From: Bactericera cockerelli
Lineage: Eukaryota; Arthropoda; Insecta; Hemiptera; Triozidae
Direction of reading: 5' to 3'
DNA length: 64,000 nucleotides
Assembly: GCA_024516035.1 (NCBI GenBank)
Contig: CM044958.1
Span: forward strand, 46,945,205 to 47,009,204
The position numbers and the translations under genes are program-made. Below the pieces are notes generated by a model. That model searched no databases, had not been told where the DNA came from, and saw only the letters and a list, made by a program, of their open reading frames with translations. Each line of letters opens with the position of its first letter. Within the stretch, counting starts at the first letter, position 1. Shown here piece after piece: positions 48,448 through 58,120 of this stretch.

Positions 48448-51400
48448 TGCTTGTTTTCACATCCTCTTAAGAGAGATGGGTTATCAATTTTAACGGGCTT
48501 AGCCAAGTTAAAATGAATTATTGCATGAAACGTCGAACTATGCTACAGGTATTTATGATTGTTGCTTTTTGGATTGTATGTATGGTATAAGATGGTATTT
48601 TGAGGTCTTCTAGATGTTTTGTTAGTGTTGTTGGGGTTGTGCCTGTGGCTCCAATGATTATGGGTAGGATAGTAACTTTCTCTTGGTTCCAGATTCTTTG
48701 AACTTCTTCTGCAAGTGGTAAGTATTTCTGTATTTTTTCTTGATATTTCTTCTGAATGTTATAGTCGTTAGGTATTGCTATGTCTATAAGATAAGTATTG
48801 GATGTTGTTTTGTCGATCGATGTTATGTCTGGTCGGTTGGCTATGATTGTTTTATCTGTTATTATTTGATTGTCCCAATATATTTTGTATCGATTGTTTT
48901 CAACTACTGGTTTAGGAGTGTACTGGTAGTATGGTTCTGTTGGTTCTGTTATTTTCAGGATTTTTATAAGTTCTGTGTGGATTATTTTAGCTACATTGTT
49001 ATGTCTATCTGTGTATTCTTTGCCAGCTAGTATTGGGCATCCTGATATAACATGGTCTATTGTTTCTGTATATTGATTACATTTTCGGCATTTATCTGAT
49101 CCCATCTCTGGTTCTTTGAGAATATATTTTCTGTAGTTCTTAGTTGGAATTATTTGATCCTGAATGGCCATTATAAAGCCTTCGGTTTCGGGATAGAGTT
49201 CTCCTTTTTTTAGCCATTGGAATGTTTGATTTTTGTCAATAAATGTTTGATTTAAAAGGTTTTTGTAACGTCCATGTAATTCTTTGCTTTCCCATTCTGT
49301 TAATTTTAGTGTTTGGAGGTTGTATATAGATAATGATATTTTTGCTAATTGCAGTGGTGTATGTTTTGTGTCGATCTTTAAGAGTGCTTTGAAGAGAGGG
49401 TTTTCTCCTTTATCTATGAAATATTTTTGAAGTCTTGTGATCTGATTGTTATGCAGCTCTTCTATATCAATGAAGCCTCTGCCTCCAAGTTGACGTGGTA
49501 ATGTTATTCGTTGTAAACATGCTCGAGGGTGGTGATTACGATGTCTTGTCATTAATGTCCGCAAGCTTCGGTTAAGTGTTTCCAATTCTGTTTTGGACCA
49601 GCCAATGATTCCAAAAGAGTAAGTAAGTGTTGGTATTGCATAACTGTTAATGGCTTTGGTTATATTCTTGGAGTTAAGCTGCGTTCTAAGGATTTGAGTG
49701 ATGCGTTCAGTGAATGTTTTAATAAGGCTCTTTTTAACGTTCGCTTTATCAATATGTGTATTTTGTTTTATTCCCAGATATTTATATGTTTCGTTTGCCG
49801 TCATGCTTTCTATGAGACCTTGTGAGCTGGTTTGAATACTATCTTGTGTTATCAGTTTGCCTTTTTCAATGTGTATTGTTCTGCATTTGTTAAGACCAAA
49901 GTTCATGTGGATGTCTTCACTGGCTTTTTCTGTTATGTGGATAAGTTGTTCTAATTTACTTCGTGATGGTGCATATAATTTTAAGTCATCAACATAGAAA
50001 AGGTGATTGATGGTGTAGAGCATGTTCTTGTTATGTTTGAGTTGAAATCCCATTTCTGATTTTTTAAGAGTGTTTGAAAGAGGGTTTAGGGCAAGACAAA
50101 ACCATAATGCACTTAACGAGTCACCTTGAAATATTCCTGTTTTGATTTGTAGTTCCGGAGTTTCTAGTTTTGTGTCTTCGTCTGAGAGTATTATACGTGT
50201 TCTCCAGGATTGCATTGTGTTTGTTAGAAATGTGACTATCTTCGGATTGATTTTATATATTTCCAGAACTTGTAAAAGCCAAGAATGTGGTATTGAATCA
50301 AAAGCTTTCTGGTAGTCAATATAGCACATATGCAGATTTCTCTGATTTATTTCAGCTTGTTTTAAGATTATAGAATCAATGACGAGTTGATCTTTACATC
50401 CTTGACTATGTTTTCGGCATCCTTTTTGTTCTTCGCACATTATGTTTTTGTCTTCTATATGGGCATATATTTTTGATGTGATCAGTGACGTTATAATTTT
50501 GTAAAGAGTAGAGAGGCATGTTATAGGGCGGTAGTTTGCGGGGTCATGTGTTGCTTCATTTTTGGGTTTGACATAGGTTATTCCTTGTGTGATGAATTTC
50601 GGAAGTTCATTTGGATTATCTATGATATGTTGAATGCATTTTGCGAGTGGTTTATGTATGTTCGGGAAGTATTTGTACCAGTAATTTTGTATTTTGTCGG
50701 GGCCCGGTGTTTTCCAATTGTGTGTCTTTCCTATCATGTCTTTTAAGTCTGTCTCACTAATGTTAACATTGTCTTGATGTGGTGTATTATTGTGAGTAAC
50801 AATTTCATTTTTTATCCATTCTGCTTCTTTATTATGCACCAATTCCCGTGACCAAATTTCACTCCAAAAATTTGTTAATTCTTCCGTTGTAGGGTATTTC
50901 TTGGGACTTTCTTGGGTCTTTCTAGATATATTATCACTAAGATTACGATAAAAACATTTTTCATTGTTGTTGAACTTGATATTGTCTGATTTTCGTTGAG
51001 CTGATTTGAGATATCTTTTCAGTCTAGCTGAATAGGCGGCTAGCTTTTGTTTCAATGTGTCTTTATCATTGATGAATTCTTCACTATCAATAACGATTTT
51101 AATGTTTTTCATTAGTTTTTTTGTTCTTTCACCTTTTACATATTGCGTAAGCTGTCCTAATTTCTTTCTGATTTCTGCTATTTTCCTTTCCAATCGTTCT
51201 TGCCATTTAGGTTTTAAATTGAACTTATTATTTTTATTTACAGATGATTGTTTCTGTCCGTTTGTTTCAAGTACGGTCATGGCTGCATTATAGATTAGAC
51301 AATGAATATCTTCAAGGTTCATGTTATCTTTGAAGAAGGTTGGAAGAATTTTGTTCATTATGTGTACAAGTTTTTCTACTTTTTTGTTATATTTTAATTT

Positions 51401-52529
51401 TGGCAGGTAGGGTCTTGAGTTTGGTTCTGTTCCTTGCCATTTGATTATATTTTTATTCATTTCTGTTGTTATATTCAGTTTGATAATATTTTCTTCAGTT
51501 TCTTCTAGAAGTTCAGTCGCTTGAGTTGGTTGGTGGATTTCTATTTGTGGTTCAGTATTAACACTTTGCTGATGTTGATGAGTTCTTGATTGTGGAATAT
51601 AGTCTGAGCTAGTGTTGATTTCATGTTGTGTGTCTGGTTGTATTTCTTGTTCTTGGTTATATTGACTTTGCTGTTGGGATATGTTGGCTATTTCAATTTT
51701 GAGCTCTTGTAGCCTGGTTTGGGTCAATCTTTTATTTATGATGATGGATCTTTTCTGATCTACAATTCTTTGTTCAGTGAGATTGGAAAGTTCGGGGTGT
51801 TTTCTTATAAAGACTTCATACATTTTAGTTCTATATCCTGTAAGCATAGTTTCGATATTTGTTGCGTGATAGTAGGAGCGAATGACATCTTCGTTTAGTT
51901 GATTTGTCCATGTCATTCGCTGCCGGGGTTTTCCTGCCTTGGTGGTTGCTGGCAATCCAGACAAAACACTTTGGGCAGGTTCAAGAGACGGTCCAGGGGC
52001 GAGAGGGGTTTGGTCAGATACACCAGTTGGGACATGTGCCTGACCTACACAAGCCCTATCCGAGGCTGGGCTATTGTGCCTAGTAGACTCCATTAAGAAT
52101 GGGTGTGCAAGATAAGCTCTTGCAGGCTTGGTTTTTCACAGGGATTTTTTAAATATTTTATCCCTCCTACTTCCAGAGACGTACTGTTAACTGAACCATT
52201 CTGGGTTGGCTTATTTATTTTTAGTTACTCTGCCTTGTAACATTGTCCTCCATCACAAAGTTATCACTTCTCCTCCGACAGATCCATGATAAATGTGATA
52301 GAAGATGGCCAATGATTAATTTTAATGTCTTTGGCTTGACAGGCTGGTACTAGTTATTTTTGCGTCATCCAGCTAGACGTCGCGGTCAATGTTCATATGA
52401 TGTTGGGTTCATCACACTACTTCCTGGGACGTTACTGTTATATGTAACCAGCCAGGGATCATCCACCACTTGCTCGGGCCCTGGGGTCGCCACTCCCCAA
52501 TAACTGACGAATCAGCCACCCCTGGGGGT
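48448..52529 (-). mobile_element. Dong-like LINE 1, complete
   Basis: Minus-strand element between an ATT tract (48430-48447, at its 3' end) and another ATT tract (52530-52550, at its 5' end). 5' UTR ~435 bp, a single ORF of 1191 codons, short 3' UTR with the inverted repeat ATTTTAAC/GTTAAAAT (48487-48494 / 48507-48514). The restriction-like endonuclease and the TAA-repeat flanks point to the Dong/R4 group. Confidence 0.88.
48518..52093 (-). CDS. Dong-like LINE 1 ORF: Myb-like, reverse transcriptase, zinc knuckle, restriction-like endonuclease
   Basis: Intact 1191-residue protein from ATG at 52091-52093. About residues 56-115 (RQRMTWTNQLNEDVIRSYYH...RIVDQKRSIIINKRL) form a Myb/SANT-like DNA-binding domain. 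Reverse transcriptase at about 445-735: NWKTPGPDKIQNYWYK, NYRPITCLSTLYKIITSLIT, YIDYQKAFDSIPHSWL, GIFQGDSLSALWF and catalytic YVDDLKLY. After it, RHRNHHPRACLQRITLPRQL, the zinc knuckle CRKCNQYTETIDHVISGC, then the endonuclease motif RPDITSIDKTTSNTYLIDIA (RPDx...ID pattern). No stop or frameshift, so it may be recently active. Confidence 0.9.
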   Translation of the reverse strand: MESTRHNSPASDRACVGQAHVPTGVSDQTPLAPGPSLEPAQSVLSGLPATTKAGKPRQRMTWTNQLNEDVIRSYYHATNIETMLTGYRTKMYEVFIRKHPELSNLTEQRIVDQKRSIIINKRLTQTRLQELKIEIANISQQQSQYNQEQEIQPDTQHEINTSSDYIPQSRTHQHQQSVNTEPQIEIHQPTQATELLEETEENIIKLNITTEMNKNIIKWQGTEPNSRPYLPKLKYNKKVEKLVHIMNKILPTFFKDNMNLEDIHCLIYNAAMTVLETNGQKQSSVNKNNKFNLKPKWQERLERKIAEIRKKLGQLTQYVKGERTKKLMKNIKIVIDSEEFINDKDTLKQKLAAYSARLKRYLKSAQRKSDNIKFNNNEKCFYRNLSDNISRKTQESPKKYPTTEELTNFWSEIWSRELVHNKEAEWIKNEIVTHNNTPHQDNVNISETDLKDMIGKTHNWKTPGPDKIQNYWYKYFPNIHKPLAKCIQHIIDNPNELPKFITQGITYVKPKNEATHDPANYRPITCLSTLYKIITSLITSKIYAHIEDKNIMCEEQKGCRKHSQGCKDQLVIDSIILKQAEINQRNLHMCYIDYQKAFDSIPHSWLLQVLEIYKINPKIVTFLTNTMQSWRTRIILSDEDTKLETPELQIKTGIFQGDSLSALWFCLALNPLSNTLKKSEMGFQLKHNKNMLYTINHLFYVDDLKLYAPSRSKLEQLIHITEKASEDIHMNFGLNKCRTIHIEKGKLITQDSIQTSSQGLIESMTANETYKYLGIKQNTHIDKANVKKSLIKTFTERITQILRTQLNSKNITKAINSYAIPTLTYSFGIIGWSKTELETLNRSLRTLMTRHRNHHPRACLQRITLPRQLGGRGFIDIEELHNNQITRLQKYFIDKGENPLFKALLKIDTKHTPLQLAKISLSIYNLQTLKLTEWESKELHGRYKNLLNQTFIDKNQTFQWLKKGELYPETEGFIMAIQDQIIPTKNYRKYILKEPEMGSDKCRKCNQYTETIDHVISGCPILAGKEYTDRHNNVAKIIHTELIKILKITEPTEPYYQYTPKPVVENNRYKIYWDNQIITDKTIIANRPDITSIDKTTSNTYLIDIAIPNDYNIQKKYQEKIQKYLPLAEEVQRIWNQEKVTILPIIIGATGTTPTTLTKHLEDLKIPSYTIHTIQKATIINTCSIVRRFMQ

Positions 52530-52550
52530 TTATTATTATTATTATTATTT

Positions 52551-55500
52551 CCGGAATATCTCACAATGTCTGTGGTTATTTATCTTAAAATTACCGGTCT
52601 TGTAGACAAGGTAATTTTAAGTTGTTACACTATTCTGTTTATTCGTTGAGGAATCTTCTTACAATGCTGCATGTATCAAGAATGGTGGACTTCTGGATGT
52701 TTTTAATTATGTTTGGTTCCAAGTTCAAGATGTTAAGGCTGGTCTTCAGATTTTTTGGAACAACTCCAGTGCTGGATATTACTATGGGGACTATTGTCAC
52801 TCTTTCTTGATGCCACATTTGTTTGATTTCAATTGCCAAATCTACATATTTATTAATCTTTTCTTGGTGTTTTATTTCTAGATTATTTGTGTTAGGAATT
52901 GTGACATCTATTAGGTATGTCTTTTTCTTTCTTTTGTCAATCCAAGTTATGTCTGGGCGGTTGTTTCGGTTTGTTCTGTCTGTCAGAATGGATCTATCCC
53001 AGTAGAGAGTATGGTTTTCATCTTCTAGTACATTATGAGGTTTATATTTGTAGTAAGGGGCTTTGTCTGTGCTTAACTTGAGTTGGTGAGCAAGATTTTG
53101 ATGTATGCACTTAGCAACATTGTTGTGTCTTTCCATATATTTGGTTGGTGCTAATACTCCGCATCCTGCCGTAATATGTTGTATTGTTTCTGGGGCATTT
53201 TGACACTTTCGGCATCTATCATTGGTTACTTCAGGGTCCTTCATGATGTATTTAGCATAGTTTTTCGTCGCTATAACTTGATCTTGGATTGCCATCATGA
53301 AGCCTTCTGTTTCAGGGAACAAATTGCCATACATTAACCAGTAGTTGGAAGCGGTCTTGTCTACATGAGCTGATTCTAAATCATGGGGATGTCTACCATG
53401 CAAAATCTTCTGTTTCCAGGTATTTATTTTTGCTTCCAGGAATGTTGTTCTGGTAATTCTTTCAGTTAATTCAGTTTGTTGGAGGTTCAAAGGGGTGTAA
53501 TTTTTATCAACTGCTATGATGGCTTGATAGAGAGCGTTGATATCTGCTTTTGAGAGGAAATACTGCCGCAGGTTGTATGTGATCTTATTATGAAGGTATT
53601 CTATGCTTATCAATCCTTTTCCTCCCCTATCTCGAGGTATTATGATTCTTTCTAGTGCTGCTTTTGGATGATGTGCTCTATGTTTGGTTAATATGGTTCT
53701 TGTTTTTCTTTCAATGCTTTCTAGGTCGGTTTTGGACCATTTTATGATTCCAAAGGTGTAACTCAATACGGGCATGGCATAGGTGTTTATACTCGACACT
53801 AGATTCTTAGCGCTTACTTTTGTTTTTAACAAGCTGTTCAGGCGACCACAGTATTTAGATATTGTGTTATTCTTTATGAGTTTATGGTCAGTCCGGTTTG
53901 ATTGCATTACTCCTAGATATTTATAGCATTCATTTTCTTCCATGCCTCGAATGATTTCATTGTCACTTAGAGTAAATCCATTGGCCTTATGTTTGCCTTT
54001 AGCAACTACTTGGGTTCTGCACTTATCTACCCCAAATCTCATTTTTATATCGTTTGTGAATATCTCAACTTGTTTCAATAGGGCTCCTAGATGTTCTTCT
54101 GTACCAGCATATAACTTGATATCATCTACATAGAGCAGATGTGAAATTCTGACCTGTGTTGTTCTTTCGTGTCTAATGGAAAATCCATATTCATTATCAT
54201 TAAGTATTGTTGATAGCGGATTGAGTGCCAAGCAGAACCACAGCGGGCTCAGACTATCCCCTTGAAATATGCCTCTTCTAATATTAATGGGCTCAGTCAC
54301 TATTTCTCGGGTGTTTCTTGCTGTGTGATTTCTTTCGTGTGCTGTTGTTCTTGTATTGGGGTCTTGCGATGTTAGTTTCAACACAGTTCGCCATGTTGAC
54401 ATTAGGTGTTTAAGTAGTTTTATGGTGTGTGGTTCTACTTTGTATAGTTGTAAAACTTTAATTAGCCATGAATGTGGGGTAGAGTCGTAGGCCTTTTGGT
54501 AGTCAATATAGGCTGTATGTAGAGGTCTTTTCTTATCTATTGCCTGCTCAACTACTACTGCGTCAATGATTAATTGCTCTTTGCATCCTTGAGCTTTCTT
54601 GGTACATCCTTTTTGTTCTGATGCAATGATGTTATTGACCTCGCAATGTTTATACAGTTTTTCAGATATGCATGCTGACAGTATTTTGTAAATGGTAGGG
54701 AGGCAAGTTATGGGTCTATACTTAGCAGGGTTGCGCGTGTCACCATCTTTGGGAAGTAAGTAGGTTATACCTTGGGTCATAAACGATGGAGTGCTGGATG
54801 GGTTCTGAATTAGCTTGTTAAATGCTTCTGCTAAATATACATGAGAACTTGTAAATCTTTTGTACCAAAAATTCTGTATTCCATCGTTTCCGGCAGCCTT
54901 CCAGTTCATTGTTTTCTGAATTACTTCTTGGACGTCTTCAACATAGACTTTGAGAGGTTCCATAGGTGTTATATTCTCTGTTGCTTCTGATTCTCTAGCT
55001 ATCCATGACGCATTTTCATTATGTTGTTCTTCTACAGACCATATTGATTCCCAGAAGTTCTTTATTTCATTTTTACTTGGTGTTTCAGTTACTTCATTAT
55101 TCTCTTCTCTTAGCTTTCTATAGAATGTTTTCTGGTTATTTTGAAATGTCCAGTTGTCTTTCCGCCGGGCGTCAGCTTCCTTGTATCTCCGGAGCCGGTT
55201 AGCATAGAGGCTTAGCTTTTGTTTAATAGTATCCATAACTTCTTCTAATTCTTCATTATCTGGGTCTCTGTTAGTATGTTTCTTCCACTGTCTCATAATA
55301 TCTGATACATGCTTTTTTATTTTCTTACTGTTTTGACCTCTTTTATGTGCGTTCAGTCTTCCCAAGTCTTTCCTGATTTCTGTTATTTTGTTTTCAAGTC
55401 TTCTTTCCCATGGCTGTTTCCTGGGTGCACTTCTCTTTTGATTTCTCTGTAAAGTATCTCCTAGAGCCCTAATCACTGCTACTGCCCCTGCATATACGGC

Positions 55501-56481
55501 GGTGTGTATACTCTCCAGGTCCGAGTGTTCTTCTAAATGAGGTCTTATTATATGTTTATTAATTTCACTGGAGTAGATTGCTAGGTTTTTCGATGATTTC
55601 TGTCTCGGGATGGGGGGTCTACAAGTTGGATCTGTGCCTTCAAATTCGGTTATTGCTTGTATGAATGCATTTCTTAATTGGTCTCTTAACTCATTTTCAT
55701 TATCTTCTTCTTGAAACTGGTTTTCTTCACTGGGATGAGGTTGGGTCTCGTTCCTCTCACTATCAGTCAGTTCTGCAGATATATTTACTTGTATATTACT
55801 TGTTTCGTTAGGCATTTGGTTATTTTCTGTCTCATTGGTAAATTGTTGCTTAATTTGTTCTAATAATTCGGGTGGTAGTCTTTTGTTGTTAATAATGACT
55901 CTCTTTTGATCTACTAGTCTTTGTTGAGTCAGGTGACTTAGTTCTGGATGAATTTCAATAAATGCTGCATGCAGAAGAGGTCTAATACCGACTCTAATTG
56001 AGTCTCCATGTGTAACTTTGTAGTAGCAACGCATCAAGTCAGTATTCAACTGTTCAGTCCATTGCATGCGTTGTCTTGGCAATCCGGCTTTGGTGGTTGC
56101 ACTCTGCGAGTCCAAAACACTTTGAGTCGGTCGAGCTTGTGGTTGTGATGAGCTCGTTTGCTATGCTCTACTCGGTGATTGTGTGAGAGAGTCTTGTTCC
56201 TGGGTTGTGGTACCATCGCGAGATAGAGTGCCACCCACTCTACGATTACTCTCGCCAGACTGAACATCACGACGGCTCCGAGAGGGAGCAGTCCGCACTA
56301 CCCTACCGCCTCGGCTTTCTCTATATTCCATAGGAGCAATAAAAACCACCCAACATGAGCTGCTAACACATGTCGGGGTTTGCCATTTCCCTGTTGGCCA
56401 CTCTGTTGATGTAAGTCAGAGTGTTACCGGTTCATACGTGTCTCTTAACGAGCTCGGACGTGGGGTTGGGCTTTATGAACC
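52551..56481 (-). mobile_element. Dong-like LINE 2, near complete
   Basis: Same strand and layout as LINE 1, lying between ATT tracts at 52530-52550 and 56482-56551. The 3' UTR carries a perfect 12-bp inverted repeat CTTAAAATTACC/GGTAATTTTAAG (52584-52595 / 52610-52621) with a 14-nt loop. The protein is clearly diverged from LINE 1, so this is a second family and not a duplicate. Confidence 0.87.
52639..56331 (-). CDS. Dong-like LINE 2 ORF, one premature stop
   Basis: From ATG at 56329-56331 the frame reads 56 codons (EYRESRGGRVVRTAPSRSRR...), meets TAG at 56161-56163, then continues in the same frame for ~1170 codons without a break to 52639. The main part has the Myb-like RQRMQWTEQLNTDLMRCYY, reverse-transcriptase motifs NWKAAGNDGIQNFWYK, NPAKYRPITCLPTIYKILSA, YIDYQKAYDSTPHSWL, GIFQGDSLSPLWF and YVDDIKLYAG, the knuckle CRKCQNAPETIQHITAGC and the endonuclease motif RPDITWIDKRKKKTYLIDVT. 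The stop lies upstream of the Myb-like domain. Read as a recently inactivated copy. Confidence 0.85.

Positions 56482-56551
<70 letters not shown>
56482..56551. repeat. TTA/ATT microsatellite between Dong-like LINE 2 and CR1-B
   Basis: More than 20 ATT triplets without interruption. Confidence 0.97.
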
Positions 56552-56832
56552 GTTGAGTTCGTAGCGTTCAGTCGATTGTTTTCTGCTCTTGAAATCATGG
56601 TCAAGATTTATTAAAAATTTAACGTAATTGTAAAATTTTTTAGTTCATTTTAATTGTTCAACGAAGCTGTTCAACATGGTGCTTCTAATTTTCCGTTTGG
56701 TGAGCAAATAAGAAAACTATCGCGAATTTTCTTTTGTGCATCGTGATTTTTACGATTATGTAATCAGTTCATCAATCAAGTACTCTTAACTATAGTTGGC
56801 ATCTTCAGTGCCGAGTGTGAGTTCGGATCACC

Positions 56833-58098
56833 ATGGAATGTGGAAAGTGCAAGGTGGTAGTGTCCAGTGAAGTGGGCTATGTTAAGTGCCAAGGCTGCAG
56901 GACGCGGTACCACCATGGCTGCTCCCTGTCATCCACCACATGGAAGGCCAAGAGTCAAACGCTCAAGGATGAGTGGCGGTGCGAGGATTGTAGAAAGGGG
57001 AAGCAGGCTGCTACTGATGAGAAGGTCGATGAGGACGAAAAGTCTAAGGATTCTGGTGAGCCTGTACTGTCGCTTAATATAGTAAAATCTGGACTTGTGT
57101 CTTTCTTTGGCTCTAAGGAGTTTAACATTACGTCTTCTCTCTCTTCTGTAGAGCAGAATTTGAAAAGTCATGTAGCCACTGAAAGTAAGAAGACAACTGA
57201 TCTGGTCATTGCTCTTTGTAGCAAAATTGACGAACTTTTTCATGTCATTAAAAATATCCAGACCTCTCAGACAAATCTGATTCAGGTCAATCACAATATC
57301 AGAGAGGAGCTTAAATTAGCTCAAGAAAAAATATGCACACTGGAAGTGAAGATGCAGAATGCCAATGGAGTGGCATCTCCTCATGATAAGAGAGATAAGA
57401 TAACCAACTCCTATAGCACAGTTACTGCTCATGCGTCAAGCTTACATCCAGTGACAACTACTGTGTCCACGTCTCGTACAAATGTACTAACTTCTATTGG
57501 TAGACCGAATGTCTCGTCTTCTCAAACCAGTACTATTGCAGCTACTAGTACCAATGCAACTGTAGTTTCTCGGACTGGCAATAGTACGATTTCTCGTACT
57601 ACAAATGGTTCTGCCATTGAATCTCTTCCATCTGCTGTCACTGGTGTCAGGGACGATCCCACGGCTGCCACGGGGGAGGAGGACTCCTGGAACTTGGTTC
57701 AACGCAGATCCAGAACATCCAACCGGAAGACTGGTACAAAGGCGGGCCCGAAGATTGGAACAAAACAAACTGATCAAAACTGTCCGAAGGTAGCAATGGT
57801 GAGACCAAGGGAACCAGGACCTAAGAAGAGAGCTCTCTTTGTCTCTCGCTTTGATCCAAATGTCACCTCAAATGAAATCAAACAGATGATTAATGCATCT
57901 GTGCCCCTCATCCACCTTCAAGTCTCCAAAATCCAAACACGGCGCCAGGAACTCTACTCGTCTTTCCATGTTGAAGTCCTATTATCAGATATTGAGAAGA
58001 TCGATGACGTCAGCATTTGGCCGGACGGTTGTTTGATCAAACCGTATTACGGCAGACTACTGCCTGAAATAGTCATAGATAATAGTCCTGATACTTAG
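56833..58098 (+). CDS. CR1-B ORF1: PHD finger, coiled coil, C-terminal RNA-binding-like domain
   Basis: 421 residues from ATG in a good context (ccATGG). N-terminal C4-H-C3 pattern (Cys3, Cys6, Cys19, Cys22, His27, Cys30, Cys50, Cys53; CQGCRTRYHHGC) is a PHD-type zinc finger. Residues ~85-185 (FFGSKEFNITSSLSSVEQNL, IREELKLAQEKICTLEVKMQ) suit a coiled coil for trimer or oligomer formation. Ser/Thr-rich linker, then ~330-415 (ALFVSRFDPNVTSNEIKQMI, QELYSSFHVEVLL, WPDGCLIKPYYGRL) shared with CR1-A ORF1. Likely the nucleic-acid chaperone of the retrotransposition particle. PHD fingers in ORF1 are known in CR1-group LINEs. Confidence 0.88.
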   Translation: MECGKCKVVVSSEVGYVKCQGCRTRYHHGCSLSSTTWKAKSQTLKDEWRCEDCRKGKQAATDEKVDEDEKSKDSGEPVLSLNIVKSGLVSFFGSKEFNITSSLSSVEQNLKSHVATESKKTTDLVIALCSKIDELFHVIKNIQTSQTNLIQVNHNIREELKLAQEKICTLEVKMQNANGVASPHDKRDKITNSYSTVTAHASSLHPVTTTVSTSRTNVLTSIGRPNVSSSQTSTIAATSTNATVVSRTGNSTISRTTNGSAIESLPSAVTGVRDDPTAATGEEDSWNLVQRRSRTSNRKTGTKAGPKIGTKQTDQNCPKVAMVRPREPGPKKRALFVSRFDPNVTSNEIKQMINASVPLIHLQVSKIQTRRQELYSSFHVEVLLSDIEKIDDVSIWPDGCLIKPYYGRLLPEIVIDNSPDT

Positions 58099-58120
58099 TC
58101 TATTCTTATATCTCATAGTT

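Noticed and set aside
48259..48470. Extension of exon 11 into the Ile-rich run as a transmembrane segment
   Set aside because: The Ile run is ATT microsatellite, present after both exon copies, and does not fit the ADGRA domain order.
48740..51293. Plus-strand open frames opposite Dong-like LINE 1
   Set aside because: Antisense shadows of a strongly supported reverse-transcriptase ORF.
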